The notes: generated by a model from the sequence alone, not told the origin. Numbered from the stretch's first letter, positions 18,920 through 28,905 are shown. The stretch: 64,000 bases of DNA from Dyadobacter jiangsuensis (GCF_003014695.1 NZ_PYAS01000006.1:62001-126000), one strand, 5' to 3'. A program made the numbers and translations.

Positions 18920-20662
18920 ATGCGATCTAAACTGACATTGATTCTCCTGACTATCCTACCGGCCATTGCGTTTCACGCCGTAGCCCAGTACCAGACCCGT
19001 TTTGAAAAAAGCGGCGGCAAGCAAACTCCAACCTACCAGGAGGGTATTGCCTATTACCGGCAGCTGGCACAAAACTTCCCGCAGGTACAAATGCAGGAGA
19101 AAGGCCCTACCGACAGCGGCCGGCCGTTACATTTGCTATTGTATTCGAAAAACAAGGTCTTCGACATTAAAAAGCTGAAAGCCCAGGGGAAAGCTATCCT
19201 GTTTATCAATAATGCTATTCACCCCGGCGAGCCCGACGGCGTAGACGCCTCGATGATGCTGTTGCGCGATATGCTCGTCAATCCATCCAAATTTCCCGAG
19301 CTGGATAGCATTGTCGTGGCTATTATTCCTTTTTACAATATCGGAGGCGCATTGAACCGCAACAGCACCACGCGTACCAACCAGGCAGGCCCGGAAGAAT
19401 ATGGTTTCCGTGGAAATGCGCGGAATTACGATTTGAACCGGGATTTCATCAAATCCGACACGCGCAATGCCCGTAGTTTCGCGGCCATTTTCCACGAGCT
19501 CGATCCCGATCTCTTCGCGGATACGCACGTGAGCAACGGGGCCGATTACCAATATGTAATGACACTCGACTATGCCCAGAAAGACAAACTCGGCGGCCCG
19601 CTCGGCGATTTCAACGACAAGGTTTTTCTGCCCTATATGTACAAGCATTTAAAAGATGCCGGTTTCGAAGCGACACCTTACGTGAATGCTTACGGGCAGA
19701 CACCCGACAAAGGTTTTGTCCAATTCCCCGACTGGCCACGGTATTCTACCGGCTATGCGGCTTTGTTTCATACCATCGGGGTGATGACCGAAACACATAT
19801 GCTGAAACCGTACGATCAGCGTGTAAAATCGACCTATGCCTATTTGCACGGCAATATCAAGTTCCTTGCCGCACATCGGAAGGCGCTGCTGAAACTGCGG
19901 AATGAGGCGAAGGAGGCCGTTAAAAAGCAGGAGAAGTTTGCCATTACCTGGCAGGTGGACAAATCAAAACAATCCACGATTGCATTCAAAGGCTACGAGC
20001 CGGAGTACATTCCCAGTGAAGTGAGCGGCTTGCCCAGGCTGCATTACGACCGCTCGAAACCATTTACGAAGGATATTCCTTTCTACGACACCTATGTGCC
20101 GCTGGATGTAGTCACGCGGCCCGAGGCGTATATCATTCCGCAAGGCTGGCATAATATCATCGCGCTGCTGCGATTGAACGGCGTGGAAATGAAAGCCCTC
20201 GACAAAGACGCTCAAATGGATGTGGAAACTTATTACATCGAAGAGCTGGAAACGCCAAAGCAGCCGTTTGAAGGGCATTACTGGCATACGTCGGTGAAAA
20301 TCAGGACGGAAAAGCAAAAGCTGCCATTCAAAAAAGGCGACTGGTTTGTTCCTGTGAACCAGTCGACCAACCGCTACATTATCGAAACCCTCGAACCGAA
20401 GGCTGTCGATTCGTTTTTCAAATGGAACTTTTTTGACACCATTTTACAGGCGAAGGAGCATTATTCAGGTTATGTTTTTGAGGACCTGGCCGCTGATTTG
20501 CTCCAAAAATCACCCGACCTGAAAGCAAAGCTCGACGAGAAACGCAAAACCGATCAAGAGTTTGCCAAGAGCGGTAATGCGCAGCTGGATTTTATCTACC
20601 AAAATTCGGATTATGCGGAAAAGGAATATATGCGCTATCCAATTTTCCGCGTCGTGAAATGA
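18920..20662 (+). CDS. M14 family zinc carboxypeptidase
   Basis: 580 residues with signal peptide (LTLILLTILPAIAFHAVAQ). The zinc ligands fit the M14 pattern: NAIHPGEPDG gives H101 and E104, and DTHVSNGADY gives H203. A glutamate in VMTETHM is a candidate catalytic base. N-R residues after NIGGALNRNS fit the substrate-carboxylate pocket. Residues ~340-580 form an additional C-terminal domain common in Bacteroidota members. It probably trims peptides in the periplasm or outside the cell. Its TGA stop and the stop of the convergent barrel gene form the palindrome TGATCA (20660-20665) with no gap. Confidence 0.88.
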   Translation: MRSKLTLILLTILPAIAFHAVAQYQTRFEKSGGKQTPTYQEGIAYYRQLAQNFPQVQMQEKGPTDSGRPLHLLLYSKNKVFDIKKLKAQGKAILFINNAIHPGEPDGVDASMMLLRDMLVNPSKFPELDSIVVAIIPFYNIGGALNRNSTTRTNQAGPEEYGFRGNARNYDLNRDFIKSDTRNARSFAAIFHELDPDLFADTHVSNGADYQYVMTLDYAQKDKLGGPLGDFNDKVFLPYMYKHLKDAGFEATPYVNAYGQTPDKGFVQFPDWPRYSTGYAALFHTIGVMTETHMLKPYDQRVKSTYAYLHGNIKFLAAHRKALLKLRNEAKEAVKKQEKFAITWQVDKSKQSTIAFKGYEPEYIPSEVSGLPRLHYDRSKPFTKDIPFYDTYVPLDVVTRPEAYIIPQGWHNIIALLRLNGVEMKALDKDAQMDVETYYIEELETPKQPFEGHYWHTSVKIRTEKQKLPFKKGDWFVPVNQSTNRYIIETLEPKAVDSFFKWNFFDTILQAKEHYSGYVFEDLAADLLQKSPDLKAKLDEKRKTDQEFAKSGNAQLDFIYQNSDYAEKEYMRYPIFRVVK

Positions 20663-21496
20663 TCAGAACCGGAAACCGAGATTGAAGTTGAACTCACCGG
20701 TGATTTCCATGCGTCCGTTACGATAACTGCTCGATCGATATTTCTCACGATCCAGGTACCGTGGGCCTACTCCGGCATTCAGGCCAATCTGAAAATGCGG
20801 GGTAATCTGGAAGTTGACATAATTATTGACGATCATTCCCATTCGGAAGCGATCGCGCTTTTCCTCTGTGCTGGTGGTAACGCCGCTTAAAGGATCGTAT
20901 TTGTTGGTGTACTGCCATTTTGTACCAAATCCGGTAAACAGCGTCGGGCCGACCGCATAGGTAACGCGTTTCTGGCCAAATGGATAAACTTTCAAGCTGG
21001 GTGAGAAATAATACATCTGGTCGTCGGAATCTTCGCCGATCGAGGGAAGGTAATAACTGTCGGGAATGGTCAATGTAAACGGCAAGAGTAACCCGAAATA
21101 GCCTCGTTTGTCGAGGATCCGCTCATAGCTGATACCGAAGCCGGGGCCGCTGTCCAACGCTTTGAAAGGTGAAAAATCCAGTTTGTTCTTACCCAGTTCT
21201 TCATCCTGAACGATGGGCTCATTCCGTTCCCGGCTCCTTGCGTTACCACGCTCGGCGCGTTTATCAAACCAGATTGTCTGACCGTTCCCGAACTCGATGC
21301 GCAGCAATTCATTCTTCCTGACTACGAAATTGGCCGCATTCGCTTCCTGACTGATCTTATACAAAACCTTGTCGATACCTACTTCCACCACTTTCCCTTC
21401 AATGGTGGAACCGTTTTTCCGGACCAGGACATCCTGTGCGTGAGCGGCCGCGAAGAAAAGCGACAGTAAAAATGTGAGGGTAAGAATTCTGCTCAT
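20663..21496 (-). CDS. Outer-membrane beta-barrel-like hypothetical protein
   Basis: Start chosen at the ATG giving MSRILTLTFLLSLFFAAAHA, a clean signal peptide (21496); a frame 10 codons longer exists. 277 residues. After the signal there is a ~60-residue domain (VLVRKNGSTIEGKVVEVGID, then KNELLRIEFGNGQTIWF) often seen at the N-terminus of Bacteroidota envelope proteins. The remainder has alternating beta strands and ends in FNFNLGFRF, with the terminal aromatic expected of an outer-membrane barrel. Function unknown. A TAAATTTG -7-like motif on the minus strand lies at 21524-21531. Confidence 0.65.
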   Translation of the reverse strand: MSRILTLTFLLSLFFAAAHAQDVLVRKNGSTIEGKVVEVGIDKVLYKISQEANAANFVVRKNELLRIEFGNGQTIWFDKRAERGNARSRERNEPIVQDEELGKNKLDFSPFKALDSGPGFGISYERILDKRGYFGLLLPFTLTIPDSYYLPSIGEDSDDQMYYFSPSLKVYPFGQKRVTYAVGPTLFTGFGTKWQYTNKYDPLSGVTTSTEEKRDRFRMGMIVNNYVNFQITPHFQIGLNAGVGPRYLDREKYRSSSYRNGRMEITGEFNFNLGFRF

Positions 21497-21676
21497 AGTG
21501 TTGCTGCGTTGATGAACGATGATCAAATTTAAGTGAATAGTGACTATTTTTGCGAAGTATACTCACTGAACGTTTAAAAACATACTTCTGTTATACACCT
21601 GGCCAGACAGGCCGATTCATATTATGCAGGCTGCGTTTAAAATGGATGATCATCAGGCAGCCATTAAAAAGACCAA

Positions 21677-22819
21677 ATGACATTTCAGGATTTAAAACTC
21701 ATAGAGCCGATCAAAAGGGCTCTCCAAGAAGAAGGATACACCACTCCCACTCCCATCCAGGCCAAAGCTATTCCGGTTATTTTAGAAAATAAAGATTTGC
21801 TGGGCTGCGCGCAGACAGGTACCGGCAAAACCGCCGCCTTTGCGATTCCGATGCTGCAATTGCTGCACGAAAACCCGGTGGGGAAATTTGAAAGAAGCCG
21901 TATCCGTGCATTGATTTTGACACCTACCCGCGAGCTGGCGATCCAGATCGGCGAGAGTTTCGCTGCGTACGGGCGTCATACACGTGTGAAGCATACCGTT
22001 ATTTTTGGTGGTGTAGGCCAGAAACCGCAAACCGACGCATTGGCGAAGGGCGTGGATGTACTCATCGCTACGCCGGGCCGTTTGCTCGATTTGATTAACC
22101 AGGGGTTCATTAAACTGAATCAACTGGAATTTTTCGTACTCGACGAAGCCGACCGTATGCTTGATATGGGCTTTGTACACGACGTGAAGAAGGTTATCAA
22201 ATTGTTGCCTAACAAGCGCCAATCGCTGTTTTTCTCTGCCACCATGCCTCCGGCAATTGTTACCCTGGCAGGTACCATTTTAAGGAACCCATCGAAAGTA
22301 GAAGTTACCCCGGTTTCATCTACCGCCGACACGATTCGTCAATCCGTATTTTTTGTAGATAAATCAGACAAGAACTCACTGCTCCTGCACATTCTGAAAG
22401 ACGAATCGATTGCGACGGCGCTGGTATTTACCCGTACCAAGCACGGTGCTGATAAAGTGGTGAAAGTGTTGCGCAAAGCAGGCGTGACGTCCGAAGCCAT
22501 TCACGGCAACAAGTCGCAGACGGCCCGCCAGAATGCATTGAAGAATTTCAAAAGCCAGACCACCCGTGTGCTCGTAGCGACCGACATCGCCGCACGCGGT
22601 ATCGATGTCGACGACCTGACGCACGTGATCAACTACGAAATTCCGAACATTCCGGAGACGTACGTTCACCGCATTGGCCGGACCGGCCGCGCAGGAGCGA
22701 AAGGCATTGCGATGTCGTTCTGCGACAAGGAGGAAAAGCCGTACCTGAAAGATATTCATAAGCTGATCGCGAAGAATATCCCGGTAGTGAACGACCATCC
22801 TTACGCGGTGAGCAGGTAA
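21677..22819 (+). CDS. rhlE: DEAD-box RNA helicase, RhlE-like
   Basis: 380 residues, essentially the helicase core with no long basic tail. Motifs in order: Q motif ([19 protein letters not shown]), I ([12 protein letters not shown]), Ia ([13 protein letters not shown]), II ([13 protein letters not shown]), III (FFSATMPP), IV-VI ([41 protein letters not shown]). RhlE-type enzymes unwind short RNA duplexes in ribosome assembly and mRNA decay. The rhodanese gene follows after 9 bases. The gene symbol is by family resemblance, since several DEAD paralogues usually exist in these genomes. Confidence 0.9.
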   Translation: MTFQDLKLIEPIKRALQEEGYTTPTPIQAKAIPVILENKDLLGCAQTGTGKTAAFAIPMLQLLHENPVGKFERSRIRALILTPTRELAIQIGESFAAYGRHTRVKHTVIFGGVGQKPQTDALAKGVDVLIATPGRLLDLINQGFIKLNQLEFFVLDEADRMLDMGFVHDVKKVIKLLPNKRQSLFFSATMPPAIVTLAGTILRNPSKVEVTPVSSTADTIRQSVFFVDKSDKNSLLLHILKDESIATALVFTRTKHGADKVVKVLRKAGVTSEAIHGNKSQTARQNALKNFKSQTTRVLVATDIAARGIDVDDLTHVINYEIPNIPETYVHRIGRTGRAGAKGIAMSFCDKEEKPYLKDIHKLIAKNIPVVNDHPYAVSR

Positions 22820-22828
22820 ATCAGCAGT

Positions 22829-23134
22829 ATGTCAAGAAAAACTTACTCGGAGATCGATCTTCCGCAAGCTCTTGCATTGACCCAAAGTGCCGACGCCGTG
22901 CTTGTGGATGTGCGTGAAAGCTGGGAATTTGAGGAATTCAATGAAGGAGGAATCAATATTCCGCTGGCGGAGATCAGGGAAAAACGGCCTCTGGTAGCGC
23001 CGTATCAGACGATCGTCGTCATTTGTACCAACGGCGTCCGCAGCAAAGTAGCCGCGATGGATTACTGCCGCATTCCCGAGTGGGCCGACAAACAGATTTA
23101 TCACGTGAAAGGCGGCATTATCGAGTCCGAATAA
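22829..23134 (+). CDS. Rhodanese-like domain protein
   Basis: A single-domain rhodanese of 101 residues. DAVLVDVRESWEFEEFNEGG matches the conserved DVRE(x)E(F/Y) entry and the active-site loop is VVICTNGVRSKVAAM with Cys66 as the persulfide carrier. Such small proteins carry sulfane sulfur for thiolation or detoxification. It lies 9 bases after the helicase gene and is followed directly by a strong bidirectional terminator. Confidence 0.88.
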   Translation: MSRKTYSEIDLPQALALTQSADAVLVDVRESWEFEEFNEGGINIPLAEIREKRPLVAPYQTIVVICTNGVRSKVAAMDYCRIPEWADKQIYHVKGGIIESE

Positions 23135-23180
23135 ATTAAAAAGCCTCGCAAATCCCTGTGATCTGCGAGGCTTTTTAATT
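23134..23180. terminator. Bidirectional rho-independent terminator
   Basis: A perfect 17-base inverted repeat (23134-23150 and 23164-23180) with a 13-base loop, GC-rich core GCCTCGCA/TGCGAGGC, and A-run on the left and T-run on the right. It lies between the stops of the rhodanese gene (+) and dapF (-), and can serve both directions. Confidence 0.9.
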
Positions 23181-23195
23181 TGTAATTTATCCCTA

Positions 23196-23975
23196 CTACA
23201 CTTCGAGCGTTCCTTCAAAAACGCGCACTGCAGGGCCTATCAGGTAAACCTCTTTAAATTGACCTTCGCCGGCATCCTCATATTCCACTGCCAGCGTTCC
23301 GCCGATCGTCTCCACTTTTACAGGGCCATCCCATCCTTCACGCATGTGCGCGGATAACGCGCAGGCGGTCACACCCGTACCGCATGAGAATGTTTCGTCT
23401 TCCACGCCGCGCTCATAGGTACGCACGCTCAGGTGGTTGTCTTCGATTACCTCCACAAAATTCACATTTGTACCGCCTTTGGGGCCGTACACCGAACCGT
23501 ATCGGATCTCGCTGCCGATATTTACCACATCGGCTTCGTTGATATCCTCGACGTAGGTCACGTAATGCGGCGAGCCGGTATTCATGAAGTCGTACTCCTC
23601 ATATTGCTCCACGCCATTCACGTTCGACATTTTAAGGCGGATCGTGTCCCCCGAGACAGTCGCCTCGTGCTCCCCGTCGACAGCGATAAATTTGGTACTA
23701 TCCTTAAAAAGTCCGAGATCGTTGGCAAAGCGTACCACGCAACGGCCACCATTGCCGCACATGCTGCCTTCGCCGCCGTCGGCGTTGAAATACACCATGC
23801 GAAAATCATAGCCTTCGGCATTTTGGAGCAGAATAAGGCCATCGGAGCCCACGCCGAAACGACGGTGGCAGATCGAGGCGATCAGTTCTTTGGAAACCGG
23901 GAATTGTAATGCACGGTCGTCGATCATGACGAAGTCGTTGCCGGTACCCTGGTATTTATAAAAAGCGATACTCAT
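23196..23975 (-). CDS. dapF: Diaminopimelate epimerase
   Basis: Start chosen at MSIAFYKYQGTGNDFVMIDD (23975), the canonical DapF beginning; the frame extends 13 codons further but that part is not conserved. 259 residues. The two catalytic cysteines are present: C73 in GSMCGNGGRC and C198 in ETFSCGTGVTACA. The enzyme interconverts LL- and meso-diaminopimelate for lysine and peptidoglycan synthesis in the cytoplasm. It lies downstream of rplS on the same strand but is separated from it by terminator-like hairpins, so it probably has its own promoter. Confidence 0.95.
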   Translation of the reverse strand: MSIAFYKYQGTGNDFVMIDDRALQFPVSKELIASICHRRFGVGSDGLILLQNAEGYDFRMVYFNADGGEGSMCGNGGRCVVRFANDLGLFKDSTKFIAVDGEHEATVSGDTIRLKMSNVNGVEQYEEYDFMNTGSPHYVTYVEDINEADVVNIGSEIRYGSVYGPKGGTNVNFVEVIEDNHLSVRTYERGVEDETFSCGTGVTACALSAHMREGWDGPVKVETIGGTLAVEYEDAGEGQFKEVYLIGPAVRVFEGTLEV

Positions 23976-24030
23976 AATAGCGGTCGTTAGCCGTCGGTTA
24001 AAACCAACGGTCATAGATTTAATCCAGTCA

Positions 24031-24103
24031 CGTCAGTTTCAACTGACGGCGGGGTTTTGTTCAAAAACAAAACCCCGCAAGAAAAATTCGCTTGCAGGGT
24101 TTT
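24031..24103 (-). terminator. Nested hairpins downstream of rplS (terminator region)
   Basis: Reading leftwards from rplS there are three stems. First, 24091-24103 with 24069-24081: 13 bp with one G-U, loop 9, followed by a T-run. Second, 24066-24078 with 24049-24061: 13 bp perfect, loop 4. Third, 24041-24048 with 24031-24038: 8 bp, loop 2. The first two share bases 24069-24078, so they cannot both form at once. The first alone would end rplS transcription. Confidence 0.75.
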
Positions 24104-24130
24104 AAAATTTGTTCCCGAAGGTCTTTTGGA

Positions 24131-24493
24131 CTACTTCGTGGTTTTAAGCTCTTTAATACGAGCGGCTTTGCCCTGACGGCCACGCAAGAAGAACAGACGT
24201 GAACGACGTACCTTACCACGACGAATCAATTCGATTTTCGCGATGCTTGGTGAAAGGATTGGGAAAACACGCTCAACACCGATACCGTTTGAAATTTTAC
24301 GTACTGTAAAAGTTTCGCCAGCTCCGTTTACGTTACGACGCTGCATAACGGTACCTTGGAACTGCTGGATACGCTCTTTGTTACCTTCACGGATTTTCAC
24401 GTGAACGTTGATCGTGTCGCCTGATTTGAAATCAGGATACTCGGATTTACGATTTTCAATCGTAGCTTCTACGAGTTTAATAAGTTCGCTCAT
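24131..24493 (-). CDS. rplS: 50S ribosomal protein L19
   Basis: The ribosomal protein begins at [20 protein letters not shown] (24493) and runs 120 residues, the usual length. [20 protein letters not shown], a [10 protein letters not shown] segment, the [20 protein letters not shown] stretch and the basic [19 protein letters not shown] tail match L19. The frame stays open to 24979, but the extra part lies antisense to the nnr gene and carries no L19 sequence, so it is not used. L19 sits at the 30S-50S interface. It is divergent from the nnr gene, with 141 bases between starts. Confidence 0.95.
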   Translation of the reverse strand: MSELIKLVEATIENRKSEYPDFKSGDTINVHVKIREGNKERIQQFQGTVMQRRNVNGAGETFTVRKISNGIGVERVFPILSPSIAKIELIRRGKVRRSRLFFLRGRQGKAARIKELKTTK

Positions 24494-24634
24494 GACGAGT
24501 GATTTTATGGATTTAAAATGATAGCTTGCTCCCAGCGGACGGGGTGACGCCCCTTCATTCAAAACAGCTTTTGAGAAAACGAGTGCAAATCTAGCACTAT
24601 TTGTCGGTAACAAAAAGCTTTTCGCGTGATTATC

Positions 24635-26116
24635 ATGAAGATTTTCAATGTAGAACAGATCCGGGCGATGGACGCCTACACGATCGCACACGAGCCTATT
24701 GCTTCCATCGACCTCATGGAGCGCGCCTCGCAGGCATTTGTACGCTGGTTTTGTAATCAATATGTCAATACGCGCCCTATTGCTGTCTTTTGCGGCAAAG
24801 GCAACAATGGCGGCGACGGCCTGGCGATCGCGCGCATTCTGAGTGCTTGTGGCTACGATGTGCAGGTATTCGTCGTGGAATACACCTTGAATGCCACCGA
24901 CGATTTTCGCCAGAACTACTCGCGGCTTGGCAACCACCTCACGCCCCGCCGCATTCACTCCGAAAACGATCTCCCGCAATTGGGCAGCAAAGTCGTATGT
25001 ATCGACGCATTGCTCGGCTCCGGCCTGTCGCGGCCGGCGGAAGGCTTATTAAGCATGGTCATTCAGTATCTGAATGCATTACCAAACAGGCTTGTGTCCG
25101 TCGACATTGCCAGCGGGCTTTACACCGACCAACCCAACGGCCCCGCCGATGTGATCGTCAAGCCGAGATACACTGTTACATTCCAGCTGCCCAAACTCGC
25201 ATTTCTGCTTCCGCAGAATGCCGAATACGTTGGCGAATGGCATGTGGTGGACATCGGCCTGAGCACCCGGTACATGGCCGACACCGGCACTCCGTACTAT
25301 TTCACCGACAAGTTTGAAGCCGAAAAACGCATTAAGCCCCGACAAAAATTCTCACACAAAGGCACCTTTGGCCATGCCGTGATCATTGCCGGAAGTTTTG
25401 GCAAAATGGGCGCTGCGGTTCTTTCGGGAAAAGCTTGCCTGCGCTCGGGAGTCGGCCTGCTCACAATGCACGTGCCCGCGTGTGGGTATGAGATCACGCA
25501 AATCTCTGTTCCGGAAGCAATGGCGACCGTGGATGAAACGGAAAAATACATCAGCAAGATCCCCGACCTCTCATCGGCTACTGCGATCGGTATCGGACCT
25601 GGTCTTGGTCAGGAAACAGCGACGGGGAAAATGCTTGAAAAAGTATTGGAGCAGATCAAAGTACCTTTAATAATCGATGCGGACGCATTGAATATCCTGG
25701 CTACCAACCGGCATTTGCTTTACAAGCTACCCGAGAACACTATTTTAACACCGCATCCCAAGGAGTTTCAAAGGCTTGCAGGCGAGAGCAGCAACGAGTA
25801 TGAACGGCTGGAAAAAGCGCAGGCATTTGCTGCCAAATACAAAATAGTTATCTGTCTGAAAGGTGCGAACACCGCTGTTATTCTCCCCAACGGCGAAGTC
25901 CATTTCAACTCGACGGGTAATCCGGGCATGGCTACCGGCGGTACCGGCGATGTGCTCACCGGCATTATCACGAGCTTGCTCGCGCAGAAATACGCCCCGG
26001 CTGATGCCGCTATTCTCGGCGTATATCAGCACGGCCTCGCCGGCGACCGCGCCGCAGAAGCCCGCGGGCAAACGGCACTGATTGCTTCGGATGTGGTAGA
26101 GCACCTGGGTTGGTAA
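24635..26116 (+). CDS. nnr: Bifunctional NAD(P)H-hydrate epimerase / ADP-dependent dehydratase
   Basis: Start chosen at the ATG giving [17 protein letters not shown] (24635); a GTG three codons upstream is less likely. About 493 residues. The N-terminal half is the YjeF_N epimerase ([18 protein letters not shown] and [14 protein letters not shown]). The C-terminal half is the ribokinase-like dehydratase ([61 protein letters not shown]). The enzyme repairs damaged, hydrated NADH and NADPH in the cytoplasm. It is divergent from rplS. Confidence 0.93.
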   Translation: MKIFNVEQIRAMDAYTIAHEPIASIDLMERASQAFVRWFCNQYVNTRPIAVFCGKGNNGGDGLAIARILSACGYDVQVFVVEYTLNATDDFRQNYSRLGNHLTPRRIHSENDLPQLGSKVVCIDALLGSGLSRPAEGLLSMVIQYLNALPNRLVSVDIASGLYTDQPNGPADVIVKPRYTVTFQLPKLAFLLPQNAEYVGEWHVVDIGLSTRYMADTGTPYYFTDKFEAEKRIKPRQKFSHKGTFGHAVIIAGSFGKMGAAVLSGKACLRSGVGLLTMHVPACGYEITQISVPEAMATVDETEKYISKIPDLSSATAIGIGPGLGQETATGKMLEKVLEQIKVPLIIDADALNILATNRHLLYKLPENTILTPHPKEFQRLAGESSNEYERLEKAQAFAAKYKIVICLKGANTAVILPNGEVHFNSTGNPGMATGGTGDVLTGIITSLLAQKYAPADAAILGVYQHGLAGDRAAEARGQTALIASDVVEHLGW

Positions 26117-26162
26117 CTCGTTTGATTTGAGTTAAATTTGATTAACCAATCCATTGCGGTTT

Positions 26163-26390
26163 ATGGAATATCTCGAAAGAATCACGATCGACGCGGGCAT
26201 TTGTCACGGCAAACCTTGTATCAGGAGAATGCGTTGGCCTGTCGAGGTCATTATCGATATGTTGGGTTCCGGAATGTCGATCGCAGAAATTCTCGAAGAT
26301 CATCCTGAACTTGAAAGAAAAGATATTTTGGCTAGCTTAAATTATGCCAAGATGCTGGTATCAGGTCGTGCTATCAACGAAGCTGCGTAA
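26163..26390 (+). CDS. DUF433 antitoxin-like protein
   Basis: 75 residues from the ATG at 26163; a TTG start three codons upstream is possible. The sequence reads ITIDAGICHGKPCIRRMRWP, then VEVIIDMLGSGMSIAEILED and HPELERKDILASLNYA, which is the DUF433 winged-helix pattern. DUF433 genes commonly precede a DUF5615 PIN-like gene, and the pair is regarded as a putative toxin-antitoxin module. Its TAA stop (26388-26390) overlaps by one base an ATG (26390) that begins the broken partner, so coupling was probably the original arrangement. Confidence 0.85.
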   Translation: MEYLERITIDAGICHGKPCIRRMRWPVEVIIDMLGSGMSIAEILEDHPELERKDILASLNYAKMLVSGRAINEAA

Positions 26391-26745
26391 TGAACTCCCT
26401 CTGCGACGTTCAATACCAATTAAACTATCGAAGTTTCTTCAAAGCAAAGGGCATTCCGCCAGGCATGTAAACCAGTTACCTGCGAAATGGCATACGAACG
26501 ACTCCGAAATTTGCGCGATAGCCGATCAAAATCAATGGATCGTCATCAGCAAGGATGAGGATTTCCGTGCCTCATTTCTACTCCGTCGAACACCCCGAAA
26601 GCTAATCCGCGTCAGCCTCGGGAACATTTCAAATGATGCATTGATCGAACTCTTTTCGGAGCATCTTGCATTGATTGGGGATATTGATAAAAACCAGTTT
26701 TTTTATCTCGAACTAGGCAAAATAAATACCCTCTATACATTTTAG
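26390..26745 (+). pseudogene. DUF5615 PIN-like toxin, frameshifted near its N-terminus
   Basis: From the ATG at 26390 the frame reads MNSLCDVQ and then loses similarity and stops. From about 26414 a different frame, one base offset, continues PIKLSKFLQSKGHSARHVNQ, NDSEICAIADQNQWIVISKD, EDFRASF to the TAG at 26743-26745. Joining them with one missing base between CAA (26411-26413) and TA (26414-26415) restores MNSLCDVQ-L-PIKLSKF, the expected DUF5615 start with its acidic residue. So a single-base deletion, or a sequencing error, seems to have broken the gene. An alternative start at 26344 in the second frame gives an unlike N-terminus lacking the Asp. The stop overlaps feoB's stop (26742-26744). 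Confidence 0.75.
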
Positions 26746-28877
26746 CTCAAAACCTGATAAACCACAAACGCGGAAACGTACGCCAGCGTGCTCAGATAGG
26801 CGAGCTGGATGAGCGGCCATTTCCAGCCGTGGGTTTCACGGTAGACTACGGCGATGGTGCTCATACACATCATGGCGAATACGTAGAATATCAATAGCGA
26901 GTAACAAACTGCGGGGGTGAACATTAGACCGCCGGTTTCCGGATTTTTTTCTTGAATGAGTCTCTGCTTTACGGTAAGCACATCCTCACTGTCACCGCTG
27001 ATGCTGTAAATCGTCGCCATCGTACCCACAAATACCTCGCGCGCCGCGAAAGACGCGAGCAATGCGATGCCGATTTTCCAGTCGTAGCCTATCGGCCTGA
27101 TCACCGGCTCGATGAAACGGCCGAATTGACCTGCATAGGAACTTTCCAGCCGCGCCGACGCTACCGCTGCGTCTATTTCTTCCTGCGGCGCGGTATGCAT
27201 CGATGTCACAACCTGCTGCTCGGCCACATTCATGCTATCTCCCGGGCCGTAGGATGCCAGCACCCAAAGGATAATAGAGATCGCCATAATGACCTTCCCG
27301 GCTTCCAGCACAAAGGATTTCACGCTTTCATACATCGTAAACCCGACATGCCCCCAGCGCGGCAGCTTGTAGGAAGGCATTTCTAGCATGAAATAACTAG
27401 GCTCTTTTCTTGGAATAAATAATGATAGCAGCCAGGCGGAACCTAATGCACCCAGCAGACCGAGCAGGTAAAGCCCAAAGAGCACAAGTCCTTGTACATT
27501 AAATATCCCCAATACTTTCGACTCCGGTACCACTACGGCTATCAGGATCGCGTAAATGGGTAACCGTGCGGAACAACTCATCAGAGGCGTCACCAGGATC
27601 GTCAGCAAACGTTCATAGCGACTGCTGATGCTGCGTGTGGTCATAATGGCCGGAACCGCACAAGCGACACCCGAAATGAGTGGTACCACACTGCGGCCAT
27701 TGAGCCCGAAACGGCGCATAAGCTTATCCATGATTACCATCACGCGGGCCATATAACCGGACTCTTCAAGGATCGCGACCAATGCAAAAAGGATCGCTAT
27801 TTGCGGAATGAATATGATGATCCCCCCGATACCGGCCATGATACCGTCGGTAATGAGGTCGTTCAGGACTCCCGCGGGCAGCGCGCCTTTCACCCATTCA
27901 ATCGCGGCGGCGGTGCCGGCATCGATCATATCCATCGGGTAAGACGCCCAGGCGAAAATAGCCTGGAACACAACGAGCAATACCAATGCAAAAGTCACAT
28001 ATCCCCAAACACGGTGCAGCAGGATGCTATCCAGCTTCCGTGTCCAGTAGGGTTGTTCGGTAGCGCCTTCGGATTTGACGGCTTTGGAAACGATCGGTTT
28101 GATTTTCTCGTAGCGGGCGATGGTCTCGTTAGCAAGGAAGTTGTTTTCATCGAAACCATATTTCTCGATCAGCGCATCAAGCCTGGCCCTTACAGGTTGT
28201 TCGAGGAAAGAAAAGTTATCGTGCTGGCAAACATATTGCAGCGCAACGTAATCATTGTCCAGGTGATGAATCTCCTTTACCTCATTGATCAGCCCTATCT
28301 CATTGTCTTTGGGTTGATAGAAATATTGCAGAGCAGGCTTTTCCGTGCGCTCCACAACCTGTTTTACGGCCTCTTTCAAACCTTTCATGCCCTCGCCCGT
28401 ACGCGCATTGATGCGCACAACAGGCACATTGAGCTGCATCGCAAGTTGTACCGCATTCACGGTCAGGTTCATACTTTCGGCTACGTCGAGCATATTCAAT
28501 GCCAATACCGACGGAATACCCAGATCATTGATTTCGGTGAAAAGCAAGAGGTTCCGTTGGAGGTTGGAAGCATCAGCCACAATCACCACCACGTCGGGAA
28601 AATCGGGGTGCTGTGGGTTGGCCAGGATATCCATCACCACCGTTTCGTCCTTCGATTTGGGATAAATACTATATGTACCCGGCAAATCGACCAGCGTCAC
28701 GTGCGCGTCGTCGTGCCCGTTGGCGGCGGCAATGCGGAATGTCCCTGATTTCTTCTCGACCGTCACCCCCGGGAAATTGCCTGTTTTCTGGCGCATTCCG
28801 GTGAGTGCATTAAATAGCGTAGACTTGCCGGCATTCGGGTTACCTACCAGCGCAACTTTAATATTTCCCTGTTTCAA
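26742..28877 (-). CDS. feoB: Ferrous iron transport protein B
   Basis: 711 residues. N-terminal G domain: G1 ALVGNPNAGKSTLFNALTG, G3 VTLVDLPGTYSIYP, G4 LALNMLDVAES. Then a GDI-like helical part to ~270 and a membrane domain with two gate repeats, the first showing FGLNGRSVVPLISGVACAVP, plus SFAAREVFVGTMATIYSISG. FeoB takes Fe2+ through the inner membrane with GTP. feoA lies 28 bases upstream on the same strand. Its stop overlaps the DUF5615 remnant by 4 bases. Confidence 0.96.
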   Translation of the reverse strand: MKQGNIKVALVGNPNAGKSTLFNALTGMRQKTGNFPGVTVEKKSGTFRIAAANGHDDAHVTLVDLPGTYSIYPKSKDETVVMDILANPQHPDFPDVVVIVADASNLQRNLLLFTEINDLGIPSVLALNMLDVAESMNLTVNAVQLAMQLNVPVVRINARTGEGMKGLKEAVKQVVERTEKPALQYFYQPKDNEIGLINEVKEIHHLDNDYVALQYVCQHDNFSFLEQPVRARLDALIEKYGFDENNFLANETIARYEKIKPIVSKAVKSEGATEQPYWTRKLDSILLHRVWGYVTFALVLLVVFQAIFAWASYPMDMIDAGTAAAIEWVKGALPAGVLNDLITDGIMAGIGGIIIFIPQIAILFALVAILEESGYMARVMVIMDKLMRRFGLNGRSVVPLISGVACAVPAIMTTRSISSRYERLLTILVTPLMSCSARLPIYAILIAVVVPESKVLGIFNVQGLVLFGLYLLGLLGALGSAWLLSLFIPRKEPSYFMLEMPSYKLPRWGHVGFTMYESVKSFVLEAGKVIMAISIILWVLASYGPGDSMNVAEQQVVTSMHTAPQEEIDAAVASARLESSYAGQFGRFIEPVIRPIGYDWKIGIALLASFAAREVFVGTMATIYSISGDSEDVLTVKQRLIQEKNPETGGLMFTPAVCYSLLIFYVFAMMCMSTIAVVYRETHGWKWPLIQLAYLSTLAYVSAFVVYQVLS

Positions 28878-28905
28878 TGGAGAGGCTGTATGCGGAACGC
28901 AATCT

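Noticed and set aside
24494-24979. N-terminal extension of the rplS frame (162 more codons)
   Set aside because: It lies antisense to the nnr gene, is not L19-like, and the normal L19 start is at 24493.
26405-26420. Programmed ribosomal frameshift in the toxin gene
   Set aside because: No slippery heptamer or homopolymer run is visible at the junction.
26344-26745. DUF5615 frame read from its own ATG at 26344
   Set aside because: The extra N-terminus is inside the antitoxin gene and lacks the conserved Asp; the other-frame start at 26390 explains the family start better.
27801-28748. 315-codon open frame on the plus strand
   Set aside because: It is fully antisense to feoB, whose G motifs are intact; composition is that of a shadow frame.
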